A stretch of DNA of 64,000 bases from Hyphomonas sp. (GTDB lineage Bacteria > Pseudomonadota > Alphaproteobacteria > Caulobacterales > Hyphomonadaceae), in contig JACKIK010000001.1 in NCBI GenBank assembly GCA_020638455.1, forward strand, positions 310,001 through 374,000. Direction: 5' to 3'. The position numbers and the translations under genes were made by a program. Under the pieces are notes generated by a model. The model made no database searches, had not been told where the DNA came from, and saw only the letters and a program-made list of their open reading frames with translations. Shown here piece after piece: positions 7,824 to 14,752 of the stretch. Each line of letters begins with the position of its first letter. Position 1 is the first letter of the stretch.

Positions 7824-7864
7824 GACCACGCTTGTAGTCATGCGTTACGACCACGAGTGTAGTC
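7824..7864. promoter_or_regulatory. Two tandem BlaI/MecI-type operators
   Basis: Two 16-base copies, GACCACGCTTGTAGTC at 7824-7839 and GACCACGAGTGTAGTC at 7849-7864, match at 14 of 16 positions and repeat with a 25-base period. Each is itself an inverted repeat, GACnACnnnnGTnGTC, resembling the (T)ACAnnTGT(A) core that BlaI/MecI/CopY repressors bind. The second copy ends 17 bases before the blaI-like start and two bases before its ribosome site, so binding would block initiation. Confidence 0.75.
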
Positions 7865-7881
7865 TTAAGGGGAGTGGACTC

Positions 7882-8244
7882 ATGAAGATCTCCGCCGCCG
7901 AACTCGATGTGATGAGCGTGTTGTGGAAGACGCCGGGGCTTGCGGCCTCGGATGTCCATGCCGCGCTCGGAGACGAGAAACACTGGACCAGCCGCACGGT
8001 GAAGACGCTGCTGGCCCGGCTTGTCGAGAAAGGTGCCCTGCGCACCGAGGAAGACGGGCGGCGCTATCTCTATTTCCCCGCCGTGGAGGAAGACACCTAC
8101 AAGGCCAAGGCGGCGCGCCAATTCGTCGACCGGGTGTTTTCCGGGCGCGCCGCGCCGCTGGTAGCGCATCTCGCCGATAGCCGGGGCCTGACGCCTGAAG
8201 ACATTGAAGAACTCGAACGCCTGCTGGGGGAGCTGAAGAAATGA
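7882..8244 (+). CDS. BlaI/MecI/CopY-family transcriptional repressor
   Basis: A 120-residue winged-helix repressor. The N-terminus ISAAELDVMSVLW and the recognition helix region HWTSRTVKTLLARLVEKGALRTEE, followed by the wing GRRYLYFPAV, match the BlaI/MecI family. The C-terminal half (residues 75-120) is the dimerisation and cleavage region. The frame continues far upstream, but the ATG at 7882 has an AAGGGGAG ribosome site seven bases away and matches the usual start. It is joined to the BlaR1-like gene by a four-base ATGA overlap, and two operators lie directly upstream, so autorepression is likely. No beta-lactamase gene of class A, C or D adjoins the pair. Confidence 0.92.
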   Translation: MKISAAELDVMSVLWKTPGLAASDVHAALGDEKHWTSRTVKTLLARLVEKGALRTEEDGRRYLYFPAVEEDTYKAKAARQFVDRVFSGRAAPLVAHLADSRGLTPEDIEELERLLGELKK

Positions 8245-10196
8245 TGAGCGAGATCCTTGTTCCCGGTGCATCATCCGCATTGCAGACACTGATCGCCGTA
8301 TCGGTGCTGCTGGCCGTGATCCTCGCTTTCCGCAAGACCGTGGCCCGGTATTTCGGCGCCAGCGTCGCCTATGCACTGTGGCTGATCCCGCTGGCGCGGC
8401 TGGTGCTGCCGCCGCTCAGCGTGCCGGTTTCCGTGATGCCGTTCCTGCGCTGGCCGGCCGGCGAAGCACAGGCGGCCCACGACACGGTGCGCCTGTCGGT
8501 GTCGGCCCATGCGCCCAGCGCCGGCAGCCTCAGCTTCATCACTTCCCCGCCAGCCGCCCCCGTGCCGCCCCCGGCGCCCCTACCGGGAACAGTCACGGAG
8601 ACAGTCAGCACACCTGCACTCTCATGGGAGACGATCAGCGGCATGCTGTTGCCGGCCCTGATCATTGTGTGGGCTGGCGGGGCGCTGTTCTGCCTCGGGC
8701 TCAGCGCCTGGCGCCACCGCGTCTTCATGCAGACCGTGAAGCGGGAAGCCGTGCCGGTCTCACCGCGCCTCGAGCGCATCGCCGCCGGCGTTGGTGCGCA
8801 GGTCGGCCTGAAGCGCCTGCCGGTGATCGCCAGCAGCCTGATTTCGTCCGGCCCGCTGGTGACGGGGCTGGCCCGCCCGGTGGTGCTGCTGCCGGCCTGG
8901 TTCGAGAACGATTATGACGAAGTGCAGCAGCGCGCCGCGCTTGCCCATGAACTGTCGCACGTCCGCCGGGGTGACCTGTGGGCGCTGCAGGCGGCGGAAG
9001 TGTTCGTCGCCCTGCTCTGGTTCAACCCGCTGGCCTATGCCGCCCGCCGGGCCTTCCGGACGGACCAGGAAGCGGCCTGCGATGCGGATGTGCTGAAGTC
9101 CGGCGCCGCCTCACCGCATGCCTATGGCGCAACGCTGATCAAGGCTGTGCGGTCTGCCTCGCAGGAACGCATGCCCGCGGCCGCCGGCCTGCCCCTGACA
9201 CATGCCCTGAAAGAAAGGCTGAGCCTGATGTCCCATCCGGCCCCGTCCCGGAGCCGCCGTCTGCTGGGAGGCGCCGCCGCGGTCGTCCTCGGCGCAGCCG
9301 CCCTTGCCTGCACCTCGTCCGTGACGGCACATGCGAGCGAGCCGGAGGAGGTGCACGGCCTGACCCTTACGGACGGCACCGCCTACTACAACGGCGAAAA
9401 GATCAGGGACCGCCAGATCGTGATCCTTGGCGACCCGTTCGGCCCGGTCGACCTCAGCCCCGAGGACCATGCCGAAATCGCCCGCCTGTCCGCCGAGATT
9501 TCGAAGGAAGGCGCCCGGATCGGAAAGGAAGCGGCAAAAATCTCCGCCCGGTCCGCGCAATTTGCCCTGACGCCGGAGGAACAGGCCGAACTGACCGCCA
9601 TCACGGCCGAGCTCGCCGACATGCCGAAGATCGACGCGTCAGGTCTCCGCTTCGCCTTCAGCAGCGATATGAGCGACGAGGACCGCGAGGCCCTGGAAGC
9701 CGAATGGGAAGAGAAATGGGAGACCTGGGGCGAAGCGTTCGGCGAGAAGATGGAAGCCTGGGGCGACAAACTGGGTGACCGGATGGATGCCAATGCCGAC
9801 GCCTGGGAAGCCGAACTGGAGCCGCAGATCGAGCAGATCAGCGCGGAAGTCGAGGCCAGCATCGAAGCGAAGTCCGGCGAACTGGAAGCCCTGATCGAGA
9901 GCCGGTTCGGCGATGAGTTCGAGGCCCGGATCGAAGCCACCACCGACGCGCTCGACGACATGGTGGAGGAGTGCCGCGATGCCGACCTGACCGAGGGCGA
10001 GACGCGCATCATCTCCCGAAGCCTGCCCGAGGGCCGGAAAGTCAAGATCGCCTGCGTGAAGGGCGACAAGGCCACGCTGCGCTCCGCCAGCGTCCGCGAG
10101 GCAATCAGCAGCAATCCGACCCTGTGCCGCACCGAGAAGAAGGTCTTCTTCGACGAAGTCGGCAAGGATTCAGACCTCGCCGGGGCCGACGACTAG
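8241..10196 (+). CDS. BlaR1-like M56-family membrane metallopeptidase with long acidic C-terminal domain
   Basis: A 651-residue sensor-protease partner of the upstream BlaI-like repressor. Residues 1-130 contain several membrane helices. The M56 zinc site HELSH lies at residues 236-240, followed by the downstream motif AACDADVL. A further hydrophobic segment occurs near residues 342-357. In place of a penicillin-binding sensor domain, the remaining 290 residues are very rich in Glu, Asp and Ala and probably helical or coiled-coil, with four tryptophans between about residues 490 and 525. Three late cysteines (in EECRDAD, KIACVKG and TLCRTE) may form disulphides. By analogy, an envelope signal would trigger cleavage of the repressor, but the signal is unlikely to be a beta-lactam bound at a serine. 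Two adjacent ATGs allow a start at 8241 or 8244. Confidence 0.85.
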   Translation: MMSEILVPGASSALQTLIAVSVLLAVILAFRKTVARYFGASVAYALWLIPLARLVLPPLSVPVSVMPFLRWPAGEAQAAHDTVRLSVSAHAPSAGSLSFITSPPAAPVPPPAPLPGTVTETVSTPALSWETISGMLLPALIIVWAGGALFCLGLSAWRHRVFMQTVKREAVPVSPRLERIAAGVGAQVGLKRLPVIASSLISSGPLVTGLARPVVLLPAWFENDYDEVQQRAALAHELSHVRRGDLWALQAAEVFVALLWFNPLAYAARRAFRTDQEAACDADVLKSGAASPHAYGATLIKAVRSASQERMPAAAGLPLTHALKERLSLMSHPAPSRSRRLLGGAAAVVLGAAALACTSSVTAHASEPEEVHGLTLTDGTAYYNGEKIRDRQIVILGDPFGPVDLSPEDHAEIARLSAEISKEGARIGKEAAKISARSAQFALTPEEQAELTAITAELADMPKIDASGLRFAFSSDMSDEDREALEAEWEEKWETWGEAFGEKMEAWGDKLGDRMDANADAWEAELEPQIEQISAEVEASIEAKSGELEALIESRFGDEFEARIEATTDALDDMVEECRDADLTEGETRIISRSLPEGRKVKIACVKGDKATLRSASVREAISSNPTLCRTEKKVFFDEVGKDSDLAGADD

Positions 10197-10234
10197 GCGG
10201 AACCGGAAGACAGCCTCTGTCCGGACCCGTCCGG

Positions 10235-10269
10235 AGCCCCGGCGCCCCCACCTGCGCCGGGGCTTTTTT
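10235..10269 (+). terminator. Rho-independent terminator after the BlaR1-like gene
   Basis: A perfect 11-base-pair stem, AGCCCCGGCGC pairing with GCGCCGGGGCT across an 8-base loop, runs straight into six T residues. It lies 38 bases after the stop codon of the M56 gene. Confidence 0.92.
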
Positions 10270-10363
10270 CATGCGCCGACGCCCTGCCCTGCAGGCTTTG
10301 CAGCCGGGGCCCGCCGCACTAGGGTGCATTCCGGTCCTGAGACGCCTTGTGGGAGCCCCCGAT

Positions 10364-10816
10364 ATGAAGCTGCGTGTTGCCGCCCTTGCCCTGTGCCTTG
10401 TGCCGCTGGCCGCCTGCGCGACGACGGCGCCGAAACCCTGTTCGGCCGAATGGATCGACTACAAGAAGGAGAAGATCCTTCACAAATTCTCGGCCCAGAA
10501 CCGGCCCCTGATCGAAGACCTGAAGCATCTCGCGCGCTCGGAAGGCGGGATCAATCCGATCAGCGCGATGAAATTGATGGGCAAGGCCGATGAGCTGAAG
10601 GATTTTGCCACCTCGTTCAACGACACGGTGCTGCCGGAACTGCAGGCTGCCGTCGACCAGTGCGGCGGGCAGGAGGAATTCGTGCCGGCGCTGACCGAAT
10701 ACCTGAAGGGCGAAGGCGTCAGCGACGATGCGCTGCAATGGGTCGGCCCGGTGATCGGGGTGATGCTGGAAATGCGCAACAGCACGCTGGACAGCGACCA
10801 CAAGACAAGCCTGTAG
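10364..10816 (+). CDS. Hypothetical lipoprotein
   Basis: A 150-residue protein beginning MKLRVAALALCLVPLAACAT, a clear lipoprotein signal with lipobox LAAC, so it is probably envelope-anchored. The mature part is mostly helical with two further cysteines (KPCSAEW near residue 26 and DQCGG near residue 100) that could form a disulphide. I do not recognise a family. The ATG at 10364 follows a GGGAGC ribosome site, although the frame is open further upstream. It ends nine bases before kdsB and probably shares its transcript. Confidence 0.78.
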   Translation: MKLRVAALALCLVPLAACATTAPKPCSAEWIDYKKEKILHKFSAQNRPLIEDLKHLARSEGGINPISAMKLMGKADELKDFATSFNDTVLPELQAAVDQCGGQEEFVPALTEYLKGEGVSDDALQWVGPVIGVMLEMRNSTLDSDHKTSL

Positions 10817-10825
10817 GACCCGGTC

Positions 10826-11635
10826 ATGCGTACCCTGATCGTCGTTCCGGCGCGCTATGCCTCGCAGCGCCTGCCCGGCAAGCCGCTGGTGCAGATTGCC
10901 GGACGCAGCATGGTCTCACGCGTGGCGGCGATGGCCGCGAAGGCCGCCGCGGCGCTGGGCGATGCCGAAAGCGTCGTCGCGACGGACGATGCGCGGATCG
11001 AGGCGCACTGCCGCGAGCTTGGCATTCCGGCCGTGATGACCGATCCGGCGCTGCCGTCCGGCACGGACCGGGCGCTGGCAGCGGTGGACGCACTCGGTAC
11101 GTCGCCTGAAGTCGTCGTGAACCTGCAGGGCGACTCCCCGTTCACGCCGCCGGAGCATGTAGTGGCCGTGGCGACCGCCGCGCGCGAATCCGGCGCCGAT
11201 GCGGCAACGCCTTATGTGCGGCTGACCTGGGAGGCGCTGGATGCGTTCCGGCTGCACAAGAAGGAGACGCCGTTCTCCGGCACGACGCTGGTGCATGACC
11301 GCGATGGCCGGGCGCTGTGGTTCTCCAAGAACCTTATCCCTGCGATGCGCAAGGAAGCGGCGCTGCGCGCGGCGGGCGACCCGTCGCCGGTCTGCCGGCA
11401 CATCGGCCTCTATGCCTACCGGCTGGAGGCGCTGCGCACCTATGTCGGCCTGCCGGAAGGGCGCTACGAACAGCTCGAAGGCCTTGAACAGCTGCGCCTC
11501 CTTGAAAACGGCATGAGCATCCAGTGCGTCGAGGTAGAGCCGGACCGGATCGCCATTCCCGGCATCGATACGGCCGAGGATGTCGCCCTGGCCGAGCGGC
11601 TGGTTGCCCGGTTCGGCGATCCGCTGGAGGTCTGA
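10826..11635 (+). CDS. kdsB: 3-deoxy-manno-octulosonate cytidylyltransferase
   Basis: This 269-residue enzyme joins CMP to Kdo, the sugar that links lipid A to the LPS core, in the cytosol. The N-terminal VVPARYASQRLPGKPL is the nucleotide-binding signature, VNLQGDSPF carries the metal-binding Asp, and CRHIGLYAYR is another KdsB hallmark. Length is slightly above the usual 245-255. It lies between a small lipoprotein and a histidine-phosphatase gene, with short gaps on both sides. It implies that the organism makes a Kdo-containing LPS. Confidence 0.95.
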   Translation: MRTLIVVPARYASQRLPGKPLVQIAGRSMVSRVAAMAAKAAAALGDAESVVATDDARIEAHCRELGIPAVMTDPALPSGTDRALAAVDALGTSPEVVVNLQGDSPFTPPEHVVAVATAARESGADAATPYVRLTWEALDAFRLHKKETPFSGTTLVHDRDGRALWFSKNLIPAMRKEAALRAAGDPSPVCRHIGLYAYRLEALRTYVGLPEGRYEQLEGLEQLRLLENGMSIQCVEVEPDRIAIPGIDTAEDVALAERLVARFGDPLEV

Positions 11636-11640
11636 CCGTC

Positions 11641-12246
11641 ATGGGACGGATCATTGTCTGCCGGCACGGCAATACGTTCGACAAGGGCGAGACGGTCACC
11701 CGCGTCGGTGGGCGGACAGACCTGCCGCTGTCGGTGTCGGGGCGCGCACAGGCAGATGCGCTGGCGCAGCATTTCGCCGGGGTGCGCTTCGCCGGCGCCT
11801 ATTGTTCGGCCCTGCAACGGACACGCGAGACGGCCGAAGCGATCCTCGGCGCGGACCCGGACGCACCGGCGCTGACCGTCCTGCCCTTCCTCACCGAAGT
11901 CGACTACGGGCCGGATGAGAACCAGCCCGAGAAGGCAGTCGAGGCCCGCCTTGGAAAGCCGGCACTGGAGGCCTGGGACGACGGGAATGTCGTGCCTGAC
12001 GGATGGCAGGTGGATGTCGCCGGGATACGGGAAGGCTGGGCGGCCCTGCTGCGCACCGCTGCGGAGATGCCGGAGGATGCGAGGCTGCTGGTCGTCACCA
12101 GCAATGGCGTTGCACGCTTCCTGCCTGAGCTGATTGACGAGACGCCTGACGGGATCGACCGGAAGCTGAAGACCGGGGCCTGGGGCGAAGTGGATTGCGG
12201 CCGCGGGCACAGCCGCATCGTGGATTGGAACCGGCGGCCGGACTGA
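11641..12246 (+). CDS. Histidine-phosphatase (phosphoglycerate mutase-like) family protein
   Basis: A 201-residue branch 1 histidine-phosphatase-fold protein. CRHGNTF at residues 7-13 has the RHG motif with the phospho-acceptor His, SALQRTRETAEAIL holds the second arginine, and TEVDYG supplies the acid. The usual C-terminal (V/S)(S/T)HG motif reads VVTSNGVARF, so the second active-site histidine appears to be asparagine. Activity may be altered, or this may be a known subgroup with different chemistry. It starts five bases after kdsB, and a role with that gene is possible but unproven. Confidence 0.85.
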   Translation: MGRIIVCRHGNTFDKGETVTRVGGRTDLPLSVSGRAQADALAQHFAGVRFAGAYCSALQRTRETAEAILGADPDAPALTVLPFLTEVDYGPDENQPEKAVEARLGKPALEAWDDGNVVPDGWQVDVAGIREGWAALLRTAAEMPEDARLLVVTSNGVARFLPELIDETPDGIDRKLKTGAWGEVDCGRGHSRIVDWNRRPD

Positions 12247-12259
12247 CGCGGCCTGAGCC

Positions 12260-14659
12260 TCAGGCGACTTCGCGGCTGTCGACTTCGGCGCCCGGTCCGT
12301 CAATCGGCAGGGTGAAGGACACCGTCGTTCCCTCCCCCTCGATCGAGGACAGCATCATCCGGCCGCCATGCATTTCGGCGAAAGACTTGGTCAGCGCGAG
12401 GCCGAGGCCGGTGCCTTCATAGTTGCGATCGCGCGTGCCGGAGACCTGTTCGAACGGCTTGGCAAGGCGCGACAGGTCCTCGGCGGGAATGCCGATGCCC
12501 GTATCGGTGACCGCGACGAGGATTTCCGGACCGCGCTGCTGCACCGCGACCGTGATCCTGCCGCCGGCATCCGTGAACTTGATGGCATTGGAGACGAGGT
12601 TCAGCACCATCTGGCGGATGGCGCGGTGGTCGGCGTCGATTTCCGGCAGGCCGGGCTGCGCATCGAGGACGAGGTCGATGTCCTTGTCGGCGGCCTTGCG
12701 GCGGATCATGCGCACAGCGGCATCGACCGGATCGACCGGATCGATCGGCTGCGGATTGATCGTCATCTTGCCCGCCTCGATCTTCGCCATGTCGAGAATG
12801 TCGTTGATCATGTCGAGCAGGTGCTGGCCCGAGGTCAGGATGTCCTGCGCGTAGCCCTTGTAGCGGTTATCGCCGAGAGGTCCGTAGAGTTCGTGGGCGA
12901 GGATTTCCGAGAAGCCGTTGATGGCGTTGAGCGGCGTCCGCAGTTCGTGGCTCATGTTGGCGAGGAAGGCGGACTTCGAATTGGCCGCATGTTCGGCCTT
13001 GGCCTTTTCCTCGGAATACTTGCGCGCGAGTTCGCCGGCACGGCCCTCGGAGCGCTCAAGATCGAGCACGGCCTTGCGCATACGTTCCTTCTGGCGCTTC
13101 AGCTCTTCCTCGTTGCGCACATTCTCGGTGACGTCGATGCCGACGGTGATGAGGCCGCCGTCGGGCGTCGGGCGCTCGACCAGCTTCAGCCAGCGGCCGC
13201 TCTGTATGCAGACGAGATTTGTCTGCGAGTCTTCGGAGGACTGGCGCTCGGAGCGGATGGAACCGGCGCGCGCCAGTGCGACCGTCTCGTGCGACATGCC
13301 GGGCCGCAGCGTATCGGTGAGGCCGAAATCGGTGGCAAAGGCACGGTTCCAGTACAGCAGCCGCCTGCGGTGGTCCCACAGGGAGAACGGGCCGTTGAAG
13401 CCTTCGATGGCATTGCGCAGGCGGCGCTCGGCGGCCTTGACACGGTCCTCGGCCTGCTTGCGCTCGGTGATGTCGAGAGCGATGCCGCCGAAGATGGGGC
13501 CATTGTCGGTGTCGGTGTAGGCGCCGCGCAGTTCGATCCACCGGTGCGGTGAGGATGCGGTTGCGAAACTGGTCTGGATCCAGCCGATGCTGCGGGACTT
13601 CACGAATGCTTCGCGCAGGCGCTCGCGATGTTCGGGATGGACATGGTCCATCAGGTCCTCGACCGAGATATGTTCGATGCCCCGCAGGCCCAGCAGTTCG
13701 CCGGTCGCATCGCTGAGGAACAGGTCCGACATGTCGTCGGTCCATTCCCAGTAGCCGGCGCGCGCGCCGCGCATGACCGTGGTCATGATCCGGTCTGCCT
13801 GTTCTTCACGGGCGGCCTCGACGATCACCTCGGCCTGCTTGCGCGACAGGCGGCTCATCAGGCCGGTGATGGCAAGGATCGGTGCGGCAAGGAGGAGCGC
13901 GAAGATCAGCAGGCTGACAAGGTCGTCCAGCGTCAGCAGGTCGGTCCGCACCGCACTGCAGACGGCCAGGCCGCCGCCGTCGATCGGCGTGCACGCCGCT
14001 GCCGAACGCTCAAGCCCCTTGCCGCGCGCGAAATGGGCCGGGCGCGCACCCGCAAGGCCGCTGGCCGGGCGCACGGTCGGATCGCCGGCCAGTACCTTGC
14101 GTCCGCCCTGCACGAGGGAAACCTGGTGGTTGCCGGTCGCGGCGGGCAGCCAGGTTCCGGCCGGCGCGAGGGCAACCATGATGTGCTTGCCTGTTTCGGA
14201 CACGAGTACGATGTCGCCAAGGTCGGTGAGGCCCGTCCGCTGGCCTGACGTGTAAAGGTCTTCAGCAACGGTGGCGGCCGATTTGAGCCGGCTGCCCTCC
14301 GGCGCGAGGGCCGCATCGCTGAGCGGCATGACCACGTCAACGCCTGGCGTATCCGCGGCAATCGAGGAACCCTGCGCCTTGCCGTTGGCGACAAGACGGA
14401 TGGCGGTTTCCACCATTTCGGCCCGGCCCTCGATCCGGCCCGCCAGGGCGACCGTCTCAGCCTGTAGTGATGACAACAGGACCGCGTCGGCGCGCTGGTG
14501 CTCGTCCCAGGCCTTGAGGCCGAGTGCCACGGCCATCAGGAAGATGACGCCGGCAATTGTCCATTTCAGGCGCACTGATTCGGCCGCTGACACCTGGTCA
14601 ACAGCCTGTTCCGGCTGGAGAATCTGGTCCTTCCTGGCCAAAGCCGACCCCGATCGCAC
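12260..14659 (-). CDS. PAS-domain sensor histidine kinase, PleC/PdhS-like
   Basis: A 799-residue membrane kinase. A first membrane helix lies near residues 33-50, a periplasmic domain of about 200 residues follows, and a second helix is near 260-280. Two PAS regions cover about 300-420 and 435-540, the first ending in a PAC-like DITERKQAEDR, then a coiled coil. The H-box FLANMSHELRTPLNAI (His about 569), the spacing to ELYGPLG and KIEAGKM, and the ATPase boxes NLVSNAIKFT, DTGIGIP and GTGLGLAL are all present. There is no receiver domain. The H-box region resembles PleC/DivJ/PdhS kinases that control DivK and CtrA in Caulobacter relatives; assignment to PleC itself is inference. The start is uncertain: GTG at 14659 has no clear ribosome site. 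Confidence 0.85.
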   Translation of the reverse strand: MRSGSALARKDQILQPEQAVDQVSAAESVRLKWTIAGVIFLMAVALGLKAWDEHQRADAVLLSSLQAETVALAGRIEGRAEMVETAIRLVANGKAQGSSIAADTPGVDVVMPLSDAALAPEGSRLKSAATVAEDLYTSGQRTGLTDLGDIVLVSETGKHIMVALAPAGTWLPAATGNHQVSLVQGGRKVLAGDPTVRPASGLAGARPAHFARGKGLERSAAACTPIDGGGLAVCSAVRTDLLTLDDLVSLLIFALLLAAPILAITGLMSRLSRKQAEVIVEAAREEQADRIMTTVMRGARAGYWEWTDDMSDLFLSDATGELLGLRGIEHISVEDLMDHVHPEHRERLREAFVKSRSIGWIQTSFATASSPHRWIELRGAYTDTDNGPIFGGIALDITERKQAEDRVKAAERRLRNAIEGFNGPFSLWDHRRRLLYWNRAFATDFGLTDTLRPGMSHETVALARAGSIRSERQSSEDSQTNLVCIQSGRWLKLVERPTPDGGLITVGIDVTENVRNEEELKRQKERMRKAVLDLERSEGRAGELARKYSEEKAKAEHAANSKSAFLANMSHELRTPLNAINGFSEILAHELYGPLGDNRYKGYAQDILTSGQHLLDMINDILDMAKIEAGKMTINPQPIDPVDPVDAAVRMIRRKAADKDIDLVLDAQPGLPEIDADHRAIRQMVLNLVSNAIKFTDAGGRITVAVQQRGPEILVAVTDTGIGIPAEDLSRLAKPFEQVSGTRDRNYEGTGLGLALTKSFAEMHGGRMMLSSIEGEGTTVSFTLPIDGPGAEVDSREVA

Positions 14660-14714
14660 GCGGCATGTTACAAGCGCTCAGCCTGCAGTTCTCGGCTGGA
14701 ATCCTTGCCCGTTA

Positions 14715-14741
14715 GTTAACAAATCTGACTAATTCGTTAAC
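14715..14741. promoter_or_regulatory. Pair of GTTAAC half-sites between kinase and pepN
   Basis: GTTAAC occurs at 14715-14720 and again at 14736-14741, exactly 21 bases apart (two helical turns), in the short AT-rich gap upstream of the kinase gene. TTAA is the CtrA half-site core, but the spacing is not the canonical N7, so a regulatory role is only suggested. Confidence 0.3.
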
Positions 14742-14752
14742 GCTGCGCCGCC

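Noticed and set aside
12251..12265. Inverted repeat GCCTGA...TCAGGC between the histidine phosphatase and the kinase as a terminator
   Set aside because: Stem of six pairs only, no T run, and it lies partly in the kinase coding end.
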